Below, piece by piece: positions 8,230-18,175 of a stretch of DNA of 64,000 nt; within the stretch, counting starts at the first letter, position 1, and every line of letters starts with the position of its first letter. Made by a program: the position numbers and the translations under genes. The stretch is from CAWBAT01 sp963810905. GTDB lineage: Bacteria > Acidobacteriota > Terriglobia > Versatilivoradales > Versatilivoraceae. A model generated the notes under the pieces. That model had not been told where the DNA came from. It did no database searches and worked only from the letters and a program-made list of their open reading frames with translations. The DNA lies in assembly GCA_963810905.1 (NCBI GenBank), contig CAWEPG010000015.1:248001-312000 (forward strand). The letters run 5' to 3'.

Positions 8230-10651
8230 CTATCGTCTTCCCCGCTGTCCTGAAGAATGAGATGCCGGGGAGGAATTGCTTCCTCCGCCTCTTTGACTTT
8301 GAGGGGCGGGAGCTTGCCGCTCGACCTGGCTGCCCCTGTACCCGCTATTATCATAGCTACGAGGCGCGGGGCGCTCAGTCACAATGGGTTTGCTCATTTG
8401 AAGCGGGGGCCGCTGCGTCTGATAGGTCGGCACGTACTGACGCACCGGGGTTGGTACATATTGGCGAACCGGGGGTTGAGACGTTCCCTGGCTGGAATAG
8501 CGATTGATTTGATTCGGCCCCTGGCTTTGAGAGGTTGTTCCCGAAGCGGAAGGGAATCGATTCCAATTTCGGTTGTCTGCCGGCGATTGGGAAGGCACTC
8601 CACGCATATTTCTTTCAACCGATTGGGTCGAAGGGGAGTTGAGGGAGAATATACTCTAGAGGAATGATGGATAATTCGAGGGAGCTGATGCGGATGGTGG
8701 CCTTTGAGTGCCAACATTGGACGGGCCGCTGAATCGCCTCCAATCCGTTCGAGCCGAGGAAGTGTCGGGAGCCCTCTGTGGCTGCTGTGTTACGCTCTGT
8801 CCCGAACTATATGTCCCTCGAGATGGTGAGGAGGGGGAACCAACGGTGGCTCCTGAAGTTGGGCCACGCTGTTGCAAGTTTTCGGTCGAAGTACTTCTCG
8901 AACCCACCTGTCCGGTACCAAATCGATTCCAACTCCCAGAGGGCGCCGGTTGAGCCGCAGAACTGCCCACTCGCGGAGTACTTTCCAGACTACGACTTGG
9001 AGCTTGTCGATTCGAGATTCCTTGCGCTCCGGAATCTCGAGTTGCGGAGCCTGCTAGTCGCAGACGATGCAGGAGCTGTGACGGCCGAACGATTTACAGG
9101 CAGCGCATTCTGCCCGGTAGGAGATTGGGGGTTGTGTTGCTGGACCATTTGTCGGATCTCAGCCGCGCGTTGATCAAAAGGCTGAGGGGCTGCAGCAGGC
9201 TGGCTGCGGGTGAAGAACTTTTCAGAACCCGCCTTTCGAGTGGGTAACGAGGCAGGATTGACAGCCCTGTTAACCGTCCTCAAGCTGTCCCGAGTTGGGA
9301 CGGCCGGAACCGTTCCTGCCACCAATTGCGCCTGCCTTAAGGTCCTTGCATCTACGGTAGACCGGGTCCGTGAAGCCATTCCCCCTTTTACAAATTCTTC
9401 GGTGGACATTGAATTCACCGATCTCCGCACTTTTTCGTTATTCAACGCCGACTCTACATTCGAGTAGTACGGGCGTGAGGCCCTGTCTGCCAATGGCGGA
9501 ACACCGGAACCGTTGTAATTGTTCGTGACGTTATGGATATTGGTCACGTTCGTAATGTTGACGGCATTGTAACCGTAACCACGACGCGTGCCGTACCAAG
9601 GGTAATAGCGATCACATGGGCCGACAGGCAGCCATCCGATCGAGTTGTAGCCAAATCCAACTCCAAAGCCCCAGTTATGTCCTCCAAAACCAAATCCCAG
9701 GAACGAGACATAGGCAGGAGCCCAAACGGGGCGATAAGAGGGATACACAGGGCCAGGCCACCAACGCCAGTTTCCACCATAAACGAACCAGCGCCCATAG
9801 TGGTAGGGAGCCCATCCCCAGGGTTCGCTGGAAACCCAGGTCCAACCCCAATAAGGCTGCCAATTCCAATTGCCAAGAGTGTAAGGGGACCAGGAACTAT
9901 CGACATTGTTCGGTGTCCAAGTGTCGCCGTAGCCAGGGGTATTATCCCAGCTGCCGTATTGATCGAGATCAGAGGCGCCTGTGTAATTGCGGTTCGCATG
10001 CTGCCAGCTCTGGGCATCACTAATGGCATGATCGCGCCCTTCATTCCAGCGATCCCAATCGTCGTTCCCAGGCGCCTTGGCAACTCGATATTGCGCGTTT
10101 TCCGTTCCGCGGACAATGATTTGATCGTTCTTTCCAATCTGCGTGCTTCCTTCAGACGTCATAATTTCAGCCTTGCCTTTGCGACAGATGATCTCGGTTT
10201 CAGAATCCGAGTTCACCTGTATTCGGTAGATCCCTTCTTCCAAAGGACGAAGGGCAACGTTGGGAGTATCGATCTCTACGTCGGCTTCATTGCCACTAAA
10301 CAGCGTGAAATTCAAACGTCCTTGGGCAACCTGGATTTGAATACGATTGTTCGAGAGTGTGGCGATCCTGGCTTCGGTCCGCTGATCCAGGCGAATGATG
10401 TTCGCATGGTCGAGTTGGATTTCAGCGCTAGAATTTGAGCCTGTTGAGATCTTGTCGCCCTGCCCCAGTGGAGCATTGACCGTCGTGGCCATCCATTCGC
10501 CGCTATCGCCCCGCATGGTGGAAACTTCCCCATTGATGAGGCTAACTCGTGCAGCTCCGATCTCTGGCTCGTCGTCTGCCAGCGCCTTTGACACTGTGAA
10601 AAAGCTGATCGATAAGACCAGCGTCGCTATTAAAATCATTCGCGTTTTCAT
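8230..10651 (-). CDS. FecR-domain secreted protein with W/Y/G-rich domain (frameshifted)
   Basis: The start ATG at 10651 follows GGGAGGGC. Residues 1-25 form a signal peptide ending near SKALA-DD. A FecR-type beta domain covers about 30-200 (RVSLINGEVSTMRG...GDKISTGSNSSAEIQL). A W/Y/G/P-rich domain at about 240-400 (WGWAPYHYGRW, PVWAPAYVSFLGFGFG) resembles DUF6600-type sequences. The tail is a long S/P/Q/R-rich disordered region ending in GGGSNSSPASHSSGQRGRR. Frames break near 8980 and again around 8610-8660, where TAG at 8656 interrupts an otherwise conserved tail. Repaired length is about 806 residues. The tail contains a direct VRQYVPT repeat. Such proteins are exported. Their role is unknown, though FecR domains are often surface or envelope-signalling modules. 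Confidence 0.75.
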
Positions 10652-11193
10652 GGTGCCCTCCCGCTGAAACGGTATCCACAATCTGCTACCACTACTCACT
10701 ATTAGATTGGCAAGTTTCATGCCAGACCACACGGTATCCCGTCATCCAATAACCCCATATTTATCTTTATCTTACAAATAGACATACTTAAAAAGCTACT
10801 CTTGAAATTGAGCGGATGGCTGTAGCCGGCCAAAACTGGTTGATTTCGGCCAGGTTAAAGCCAAGTGCCGTATAAACTCTTTGTGGCATCAAAGTAATGA
10901 AGGGATCCATTGTTGTAGCCGGGGCTGTGGGTTCCAAGAATACCGGCTTTAGCGAGGCCAGCTGCAACTTCGGGATCGAGGAATGCTACCGGTTTCCGTT
11001 TCCTTGATGAAAAGTTTGGCGTAAAGTTGATGAGGCATTTGCAGCTCTTTGTCGAGATTGGAATCTAAAGTGGTAATGCATTCTATGATGGGGTGAGACT
11101 CAGAACTTTGCTCCTTGTCGAATACTTTGCCCCTATGGAAATCTTGATTGCGCTAGATTCCCCCGATAGATCCACTAAGAGGGTCCAGTCCTC
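10652..11193. other. Divergent intergenic region with a gene relic
   Basis: This lies between the FecR gene (minus) and the sensor kinase gene (plus). The middle part carries a coding relic on the minus strand (10855-11098). Near 10821 and 10915 are two TGTAGCCGG motifs that resemble the ends of the GGGGCCG repeat family seen at 21.3, 22.7 and 25.1 kb. AT-rich stretches around 10750-10800 could hold the FecR promoter, but no convincing -35/-10 pair was identified. Confidence 0.5.
10855..11098 (-). pseudogene. Relic or frameshifted C-terminal fragment of an unidentified protein
   Basis: Reading minus from 11098 gives SHPIIECITTLDSNLDKEL... up to ETETGS. After removing one base it continues FLDPEVAAGLAKAGILG..., then GYNNGSLHYFDATKSLYGTW, to TAA at 10855. 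The composition, the continuity across the shift and the clean stop look like genuine protein. No start codon or ribosome site is evident. I do not recognise the family. It may be a leftover of a deleted gene. Confidence 0.4.
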
Positions 11194-12478
11194 GTGCTAA
11201 ATCAAAAACCAATGGAATTGAGCTGGGTAGACCTGCTTTGGGTCGTGCTGCTAGGAGTGTTGGCCGTACTGCCTCCTATCTTCGAGGTCCATAAAGACCT
11301 CATCCTATTGGCCATTGGCATCACCCAGCTTTTTGAGCAACGGATTTTTGGCCATATTCAGCCGGCCGAGAGCCAGAATCTACAGCCTATTGATCAAGAT
11401 ACTGCTAGCAACTTTATTGCTCGGACATACTGGCAGTATTCCCATCAATAGCAGTTACTACTTAATTTTTTATCTGCCGGTTGTTTCGGCAGCCATGATT
11501 TATGATATTTGGAGAGCGCTCCTTTGGACTCTTTTGTCCTCTGCAGCCTATTGTTCCTATCTTATCCCGGCCCTCGAAGATTATGAACTGACTGCCAGTG
11601 GCGCAACTGAGCTAGCCATCCGAATTCTCTTCTTTTTTCTAGCGGCCATTGTCGTCAATCGTTTCGTGGAAGAAACCCGCCGACAGTCCAAGCGTTACCA
11701 GCTTCTGGCCGAAACTCAGGCTGAAACTAACCGGCGCCTCGAGCAAGCTCAGGTTGAAATGAGACGTTCCGAGCGCCTGGCTGCTTTGGGACAGCTCTCC
11801 GCGGGACTTGCCCATGAAATTCGAAATCCTCTCGGTGTCATCAAAGGTTCAGCCGAGATGCTGAATCAAAGAATCGCGAAGTCGGATCCAATAGTCTCGG
11901 AATTGGCCGGCTATATCTCGAGCGAGGTGAATCGACTGAATGCTCTGGTAAATCGTTTTCTGGACTTCGCGCGTCCGCTGCAACCTGATTTTTCGCTTGA
12001 GAAGGTCCCTTCCCTGCTCGATCAAAGTCTAAGGGTCGCACAAGAACGCTGGCCGGAGGCCAAAGTTGAGCTGGAGAAAAACTATGCCTCCGATCTTCCA
12101 AGGCTGCCACTGGATGCCGGACTTTGTGAACAAGTGTTTACCAATCTTTTTTCTAACGCCTATGAAGCAATGCCCAACGGAGGAAAACTTAAAGTCACTG
12201 CTTTACGCGCAAATTTAGATGGTCGAGCAGCTGTTGCGATTGAGATCGAAGACACCGGCCCCGGAATTCCCCGTGAGATCCAGGATCAAATCTTCAACCC
12301 CTTTTTTACAACAAAGAAGGGGGGAGTGGGACTGGGGTTGTCGATTGTCTCGAAGATCATCGATAATCATAGTGGCGAGATCAAGGTACAATCTTCACCC
12401 GGGAAAGGCACCTGTTTTCGAATCTTGTTGCCGGTAAGTGCGCCACTTACCCAAGGGGCAACACCGGAAGGGACTTAA
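11194..12478 (+). CDS. Sensor histidine kinase, membrane-bound (frameshifted)
   Basis: This is the partner of the NtrC-type regulator that follows. GTG at 11194 sits nine bases after GAGGG. An ATG at 11212 is the alternative. The N-terminal sensor part has several hydrophobic helices (LLWVVLLGVLAVLPPIF, LLIKILLATLLLGHTG, YYLIFYLPVVSAAMIY). It is followed by a coiled linker, an HisKA helix with the phospho-acceptor His in LAHEIRNPLG, and an HATPase_c domain with N (NLFSNAYEAM), G1 (DTGPGIP) and G2 (GLGLSIV) boxes. One inserted base near 11340-11375 splits the sensor region. Repaired length is about 427 residues. The signal sensed is unknown. The paired regulator implies control of sigma54 promoters. 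Confidence 0.85.
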
Positions 12479-12589
12479 TTGAAATCGCAAAAGAAGTTGC
12501 GCGGCTCAACCTGCCTCGGATAGCAGTTTGGAAGCCAGTCAGCTGCTTCCATCCGAGAGATGGATTTAAGCAAAAGGGGAAAATCATCT

Positions 12590-13957
12590 ATGCCTGGTGT
12601 TTTGATAGTTGAAGATGAATCCAAGCTGCTACGCCTGCTTGAACTGAGTCTTACAGAAGATGGCTTCACGGTGTATTCCGCGCCCTCGGCCGAAGATGGA
12701 CTTACCCGCTTAGGCCATGATGTCATAGACTTGGTGATCACTGACTTGAAGCTGCCGGGAATGAATGGCTTGGACTTTCTGCAAGCGATCAAACGCATAA
12801 ACGCCACTATCCCCGTCATCGTGATGACCGCCTACGGAACGGTGGAAACTGCTGTGGAAGCCATGAAATCCGGCGCCAGTGATTATGTGTTAAAGCCCTT
12901 CTCTCTCGAAGAAATGAAACTCATTGTTCACAAGGAGTTGGATATTCACCGGCTGCGCGAAGAAAACCGCTCTCTGCGAGAGGCTCTTGGCCAACGCTAC
13001 ACTTTTCGTAACATCATCGCCATGAGCAGTCGGATGCAGGAAGTTTTGGCGACGGTAAGCCGAGTAGCCCCGTCCAACTCTACGGTTTTGCTTGGAGGAG
13101 AAAGCGGCGTCGGGAAAGACCTGATTGCGCGCGCTCTCCATGAACATTCGCGCCGCGCTTCAGGGCCATTTGTGAAAATCAATTGTACGGCCATCCCTGA
13201 AAACCTGTTGGAAAGCGAGCTCTTTGGATATGAGAAAGGCGCATTCACTGGCGCTCATGCCTCAAAACCAGGCAAATTTGAATTGGCGGACAAAGGAACG
13301 ATTTTCCTAGATGAAATCGGAGATGTCCCGCCCGCTATCCAAGTGAAGCTGCTCGGTGTGCTTCAAGAACGGAAGTTTGATCGCTTGGGAGGCACGAAAA
13401 CACTCAAGGTTGATGTCCGCCTGATCGCCGCCACTAACCGGGATCTGCGCGCTGCGCTGGAGCAAGGGACATTCCGCGAAGACCTTTACTATCGTCTAAA
13501 CGTCGTCCCTATCAATATTCCGCCGCTCCGGGAGCGTAAAGAAGATATTCCTTATCTAGTTGATCATTTTATCAAACACTTTGCCAAAGAATCGGGCAAG
13601 CTGATCAAAGGGATCACACCAGCCGGGCTGAGTTTACTCACTTCTTTCCATTGGCCTGGAAACGTTCGTGAACTCGAGAATATCATTGAGCGAACGGTCG
13701 CTCTATCTACACGAGAAATGATCGACGCTGAGGATATCTCCCTTGACATCTCACCTCCGAAAGCCCCCACGGGAACAGTCCCGTTCCTACCCGAAGGCAT
13801 CTCTCTCGAACAGTGGGAAGACGAAATGATTAAGGAATCATTGCGTCGGACCAATGGAAACAAGAGTCAGGCGGCTCGACTACTCGGGCTATCCAGAAAC
13901 GCATTACGCTATCGTCTTTCTAAGATGGGATTGTCCGATGAGGAAAACCGAGAGTAA
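12590..13957 (+). CDS. NtrC-family sigma54-dependent response regulator
   Basis: Intact, about 455 residues. The receiver domain spans 1-120 with the phospho-acceptor Asp at 52 (DLVITDLKLPG). The AAA+ domain follows, with Walker A GESGVGKD, the sigma54-contact loop GAFTGA, Walker B IFLDEIGD and an R-finger region. A Fis-type helix-turn-helix ends the protein (NKSQAARLLGLSRNALRYRL). ATG at 12590 is chosen over 12560 because AAGGGGA lies about nine bases before it. It begins about 110 bp after the sensor kinase gene on the same strand, so the two form a two-component pair. Phosphorylation by the kinase should activate sigma54-RNA polymerase at target promoters. The targets are not evident here. 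Confidence 0.93.
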   Translation: MPGVLIVEDESKLLRLLELSLTEDGFTVYSAPSAEDGLTRLGHDVIDLVITDLKLPGMNGLDFLQAIKRINATIPVIVMTAYGTVETAVEAMKSGASDYVLKPFSLEEMKLIVHKELDIHRLREENRSLREALGQRYTFRNIIAMSSRMQEVLATVSRVAPSNSTVLLGGESGVGKDLIARALHEHSRRASGPFVKINCTAIPENLLESELFGYEKGAFTGAHASKPGKFELADKGTIFLDEIGDVPPAIQVKLLGVLQERKFDRLGGTKTLKVDVRLIAATNRDLRAALEQGTFREDLYYRLNVVPINIPPLRERKEDIPYLVDHFIKHFAKESGKLIKGITPAGLSLLTSFHWPGNVRELENIIERTVALSTREMIDAEDISLDISPPKAPTGTVPFLPEGISLEQWEDEMIKESLRRTNGNKSQAARLLGLSRNALRYRLSKMGLSDEENRE

Positions 13958-14031
13958 TCCCGAACCCGTAATTGCTCTAACCTCAACTGTTCGAGACGGC
14001 TTCTACTTTAAGATATACCACCACGGTGAGA

Positions 14032-15309
14032 TCACCAGATTACCATTGATTCCTCAAACAACTTCGTCAACTCTTCCTCTCCTGCAGGGCGAGGAGACAG
14101 TTTCGTCACCCGGTGCTGGGGTAGCGTTCCCTTGACCAGGGATGGGATGTCATCACTTGTGTAGCCCAACGCAGCCAGGCCGTTAGGCACTTTTAAGTGT
14201 TGCATGAGTTTAATAATTTGATCTGCCAGATACTTGCCCGTGTCTTTTGACTTAGCTTGGGCCGCGTTGGCTCCGAGAATTTCAGCCGCGCGCCCATGAC
14301 GCTCCGGACTTTCACTGGCCGTAAACCTGAAAACCGCCGGCGCACTGAGGATGACTGAAATTCCATGTGGCACCATGGGATGATGAACCGGGTAGCCTTC
14401 CGGCTGGTACGTTCGGATCATCCCAGAAATGGGATAGGACATCCCGTGCGGGAGATGAACTCCTGCATTTCCGAATCCGATCCCGGCATAGCAGGCTGCC
14501 AACAACATTTTCGACTTCGACTCCATATCCAATGGGTCTTCCACAGCCTGAATCAAATGTTTTGACACAATCCTGAGTGCTTCTAATGACCAAACATCGC
14601 TGATTGGATTTGCCCCTTGATAGGCTGGACGCAACGAAGGTCTTTCAGGGTACTGACGATGATCGAAAGGAATGGCTGTATAAGATTCCAAGGCATGACT
14701 TAAGACATCCAGCCCGGCTGAAGCACTGACCTGACGAGGTTGTGTGAGAGTATTATCCGGATCAACGAGGGCCAGGCTCGGTTTTAAGCGTCGGTGCGCG
14801 ATTCCCGTCTTAGCGTGCAATTTCACTAGATCAAAAATAGCAACTCCCGTTGTTTCACTACCGGTCCCTGCGGTTGTAGGAATTGCGATGAGCGGCTTGA
14901 GCGGGCCCGGCACGGGTAATCCCCTGCCAATTGGCGGATTGACATAATCTAGAAAATCAGCGGGGTGAGTCGAATAAAGGTTGGCTGCTTTCGCAGTATC
15001 AATTGTTGATCCCCCACCAATGGCGACAAATGCATCGAATCGTCCTTCTGTTGCAAATCGGATAGCCTCCCGAAAAGACTCATCCGTTGGTTCAATCCGG
15101 ACCTGATCAAACAATTTGTAATTGATTTTTTGCTCGTCCAAAGAATTCAAAACAGTGGATACAGGTGGGAGAGAGCGCAGGTTCGGATCGGTCAGCACCA
15201 TCACTCGCTTCAGCTTACTGTCTGCCAGATCCATTCCGACTTCGCGCGTTACCCCCGAACCGAAGCGAATCGTGGAAGTCAACATTTCGAAGGCAATTTC
15301 AGAAGACAT
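14032..15309 (-). CDS. Hydroxyacid-oxoacid transhydrogenase (iron-containing ADH family)
   Basis: This is a 425-residue group III alcohol dehydrogenase very like human ADHFE1, which transfers hydride between 4-hydroxybutyrate and 2-oxoglutarate without free cofactor. Matching stretches include RVEPTD-like RIEPTDESF, AIGGGSTIDTAKAANLY, IPTTAGTGSETTGVAIFD, RPAYQGANPISDVW and GIGFGNAGVHLPHGMSYPISG. The metal site His residues are seen in LSHALES, LPHGMSYP and MVPHG. ATG at 15309 is the likely start. A TTG at 15330 abuts the moaA stop, so the two genes are translationally close. The gene may link to 4-hydroxybutyrate or other 2-hydroxyacid metabolism. Substrate assignment rests on similarity only. 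Confidence 0.85.
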   Translation of the reverse strand: MSSEIAFEMLTSTIRFGSGVTREVGMDLADSKLKRVMVLTDPNLRSLPPVSTVLNSLDEQKINYKLFDQVRIEPTDESFREAIRFATEGRFDAFVAIGGGSTIDTAKAANLYSTHPADFLDYVNPPIGRGLPVPGPLKPLIAIPTTAGTGSETTGVAIFDLVKLHAKTGIAHRRLKPSLALVDPDNTLTQPRQVSASAGLDVLSHALESYTAIPFDHRQYPERPSLRPAYQGANPISDVWSLEALRIVSKHLIQAVEDPLDMESKSKMLLAACYAGIGFGNAGVHLPHGMSYPISGMIRTYQPEGYPVHHPMVPHGISVILSAPAVFRFTASESPERHGRAAEILGANAAQAKSKDTGKYLADQIIKLMQHLKVPNGLAALGYTSDDIPSLVKGTLPQHRVTKLSPRPAGEEELTKLFEESMVIW

Positions 15310-15330
15310 ACAGAATCCGGTCGCAGCCAA

Positions 15331-16345
15331 TCATCCGCCCAGGCTGATCATTTCAATCTTCTTCCGATCCGTGGCGCTATATCCTTGGGGAGAGTTCATT
15401 GCCTGGAGTCGTTCGTCTGAATAACGATCGGAACGATTTCCCCAAACGGTCCGCACTAATTCGAGAATCTCATTGTCCGTTGCGCCCCTTCTCAGCGGGC
15501 CTTTCAAGTCATGCCCTTTTTCGGAGAAGAGGCAGGTGACTAATTTTCCGTCCGCGGTTACGCGAACTCGCGTGCAACTGGAGCAGAAAGGTTCGGTGAC
15601 TGAGGCGATGACGCCAATGTCGCCCTTTCCATCGAGGTAGTTGTAATCTACAGCGGGGGCTGTCCCTTGGTTTCGGCCAATTTCTTTGAGAGGATAACGC
15701 GCATGGATGATACGCAAGATTTCTTGCTTCGAAACCATCTTCTCTGATTTCCAATGATTGGAGTTTCCCACATCCATGTACTCGATAAAGCGCAACGCAA
15801 ATCCGTTTTCCCTGCAGAATTCTACCATATCTAAAATGTCGCCATCATTGACGCCACGTTCGATCACCGCATTGACTTTGATCGGATGCAATCCCAGCCG
15901 TTTGGCAGCAAACAAGCCATCCAAGAACTCTATGGAGATCTCCACGCTTTGTCATCTGATGATAGCGCTCCCGATTTAGGGTATCCAGACTCACATTGAT
16001 TCTCTTGAGGCCTGCCTTTGCCAACTTTTCAACTTTATCAGCCAGGTAGATCCCGTTGGTTGTCAGGCTGAGATCTTTTATACCGTTTAAGGCAGAAAGC
16101 TTGGCGACCAGGACCTCGATGTCTTGACGGACAAGAGGCTCCCCACCAGTCAGCCGAATGTCGTCAATTCCGAGCTGGATAAAGAGGGCGGCCAATCGAG
16201 TTATTTCCTCAAAGGAGAGGATTTCCTTCTTCTCAATCCAGACATATTCGTCGAAGGGCATACAGTAGGTACACCGGAGGTTACACCGGTCTGTCACTGA
16301 AATCCTGAGATCTTTTGCCGGTCGATGATGAAGATCTGTAATCAT
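15331..16345 (-). CDS. moaA: GTP 3',8-cyclase MoaA (frameshifted)
   Basis: A radical SAM enzyme that starts molybdenum cofactor synthesis by rearranging GTP. The N-terminal cluster motif CNLRCTYC, the SAM-binding LTGGEPLVR, the C-terminal second-cluster cysteines (CSSCTRVRVTADGKLVTCLF) and the terminal Gly-Gly are all present. ATG at 16345 follows AGGA. One inserted G near 15940 (in HRVLDGLFAAK) splits the frame. Repaired length is about 337 residues, normal for MoaA. The break in such a conserved enzyme points to a sequence error. The only other possible Moco-related gene in the window is the ubiquitin-like/MoeB fusion at 28.6-30.1 kb, which better fits cysteine synthesis. Confidence 0.9.
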
Positions 16346-16451
16346 TTTTCCTGAGTTCAAATCAGAGTTGTATATAAATTGAATGTGGCCGGCCTCACTG
16401 AGCCGGCACATGGCGGGGGCGAACGGCCCTCACCACAGTTTCAGAGGAATG

Positions 16452-16488
16452 AAAAAAAAGGCCAACTCTCCAGCTGGAGAAATTGGCC
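16452..16488 (-). terminator. Intrinsic terminator after erpA
   Basis: On the minus strand GGCCAA...CTCCAGCTGGAG...TTGGCC forms a strong stem, followed directly by eight Ts (plus-strand A-run 16452-16459). It lies about 58 bp beyond the erpA stop and before moaA, so moaA and the transhydrogenase need their own promoter between 16345 and about 16450. Confidence 0.85.
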
Positions 16489-16545
16489 TGAATCAAATTG
16501 CGCTGCTCTTTCGGGAAGAGAATCCTCTTCTGAATTTCGTTTCAA

Positions 16546-16869
16546 CTAAACGTGAAACGACTCACCGCAACCGCAAGTGCTTTTGACGTTGGGATTGTTA
16601 AACTTGAACCCAGATCCCGTCAACGCTTCAACAAAATCGATTTCAGTCCCATCCAGGTAGATCGCACTGCCCTTATCCACAAAAACCTGAACGCCATTCA
16701 TGTCAAGGACTTCGTCACCATTGTTCGCCTGTTTCTCAAAGCCCATCTGGTACTGAAATCCAGAGCATCCCCCACCCACGATTTGGACCCGCAGCCCCGC
16801 ATAGCTCTCTGGCTGCGCTTCGAGGATTTCTTTCACTTTGCCCAGGGCTTTTTCGGTCAGTGTTAACAT
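16546..16869 (-). CDS. erpA: Iron-sulfur cluster insertion protein, ErpA/IscA family
   Basis: A 107-residue A-type carrier that delivers Fe-S clusters to apoproteins. The three conserved cluster-binding cysteines are at 35, 99 and 101 (GGGCSGF, STCGCGESF). The length is normal. It lies between a 2Fe-2S protein and MoaA, in a stretch dominated by Fe-S enzymes, which are plausible clients. It could be called IscA or ErpA, and sequence alone does not separate them. The gene ends in a strong terminator at 16452-16488. Confidence 0.88.
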   Translation of the reverse strand: MLTLTEKALGKVKEILEAQPESYAGLRVQIVGGGCSGFQYQMGFEKQANNGDEVLDMNGVQVFVDKGSAIYLDGTEIDFVEALTGSGFKFNNPNVKSTCGCGESFHV

Positions 16870-16975
16870 GAACTGTTCTTCTCCTTTCAGATCCCAAATC
16901 TCTTACACACTCAGCATACCGTCTTCCAAGTGCACAACAAAATCCATTTTAACCGGTTCCTGCTAAAAATCAACT

Positions 16976-18016
16976 CTAGATGTCTTTCTCGTCCGGCCGA
17001 ATCTGCGCTTTAGCTTGAATTGAGGGTGTTTGCAATCGCGATCTCCGGCTATTCAAGACTCCATTCCAAGGAGGGATAACTATCGTCACATCGCCATGGC
17101 ATTTGGCCTGACAGGAAAGTCGGATATGCGGATGAGACCCAACTTCGACATCTTTTTCGAGATAACCAAAATGCGCCAGACGTTTCTTTTCAAAAGCGGC
17201 GAGTTCAGAGAGTTTATCCTTCCCGTCAGTAACTCCGATCCAGCAATAGCCACAGGCCCCACTGCGGCATTCGGCTGGGACGGGTCCGTAGACCCTGCGA
17301 TGATCCTGTTTTCGGAAATCCCGTTTGTCTTTCGAGGAAGCCATGGAAAGATCTTGTCCATGCATGGCGGTAAAAGTCCCGTCGGGATTCTGTTCTTCAT
17401 AAGTAACCTGATACTTCCCATTTTGAATCCCGAAAAAGCGCAAGATTCCACCCTTCCTCTTATCGTTTCTGGCTCGCAAAACCTGTTCAATTGAGGGTGC
17501 TGGTTTTACAATTGGGTTCCGATCAAGATTCGATTCAAATGCGCTGACTCCCACTTGCTCGAACATCATGAAACCGGCTGCTGTGATTCCTAAGACGACG
17601 GACTCGTCAATCTGACAGAAATCTGCCACTTGGGAGGCAACAGAACGAATGACGTTTAGAAGATTCATTTCCGCCGAAACGGTTTTAGATTCTGAAACAT
17701 CGAAGATAGCCTTCTTGACAATCCCCCAGTAACGGAAGGCATAAAAGAATGCGATGGAAGAGTCCATTTGCTGATCCAACCGATACTTACCATCCAGCTC
17801 CAGCGTTTTGACTGTTACGGTGGGATCCGTCGAATTTTGCAACGATCGAGCCAATTTCAACGGCCAAAAAGAAAACCAGATCTGAGTGGCATCCTGATCG
17901 ACCGGGTGAACCAGCGGCAGCAATTCTTGGAGGATCTGATTCCACTGGTCTTCATCATAATTCGACAAGAGATGATGAAAGGTCTTTTGCTCGATCAAAA
18001 CCCTATTGAGCTCCAT
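16976..18016 (-). CDS. Protein with C-terminal 2Fe-2S ferredoxin domain
   Basis: 346 residues. The first 230 form a largely helical domain that I do not recognise (SSIAFFYAFRYWGIVKKAI, VLGITAAGFMMFEQVG). The C-terminal part is plant-type ferredoxin-like, with cysteines at 250, 255, 258 and 302 (CRSGACGYC, RLSCQAKC) plus an extra Cys at 306, ending in GDVTIVIPPWNG. It probably transfers single electrons. It sits between the radical SAM gene and erpA but is separated from the former by a terminator, so it may be transcribed independently. A role as reductant for the neighbouring radical SAM enzyme is only a guess from position. Confidence 0.7.
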   Translation of the reverse strand: MELNRVLIEQKTFHHLLSNYDEDQWNQILQELLPLVHPVDQDATQIWFSFWPLKLARSLQNSTDPTVTVKTLELDGKYRLDQQMDSSIAFFYAFRYWGIVKKAIFDVSESKTVSAEMNLLNVIRSVASQVADFCQIDESVVLGITAAGFMMFEQVGVSAFESNLDRNPIVKPAPSIEQVLRARNDKRKGGILRFFGIQNGKYQVTYEEQNPDGTFTAMHGQDLSMASSKDKRDFRKQDHRRVYGPVPAECRSGACGYCWIGVTDGKDKLSELAAFEKKRLAHFGYLEKDVEVGSHPHIRLSCQAKCHGDVTIVIPPWNGVLNSRRSRLQTPSIQAKAQIRPDEKDI

Positions 18017-18103
18017 AAGTTTTCAGCGCCAATTCCTGTGCTGCGGGCAATAGGAAATTACTTGAATCTTCGTATGCTGCTAATCCTTGACTGGTTACAA
18101 CGC

Positions 18104-18131
18104 AAAAAAAAGGCCGCCCTCAAAGACGGCC
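18104..18131 (-). terminator. Intrinsic terminator after the radical SAM gene
   Basis: On the minus strand GGCCGTC-TTTGAG-GGCGGCC forms a seven-pair stem (one G-T pair) followed by eight Ts (plus-strand A-run 18104-18111). It lies 44 bp after the radical SAM stop and before the ferredoxin-domain gene. Confidence 0.85.
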
Positions 18132-18175
18132 CAATATGAAACAAATCCATTCCAAATACTTTCGCGAACCGCCAA

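Noticed and set aside
9533..10438. Long plus-strand open frame opposite the FecR gene
   Set aside because: Antisense shadow of a repetitive G/W/Y-rich gene. It has no family resemblance, and the minus-strand protein has a signal peptide, a FecR domain and a ribosome site.
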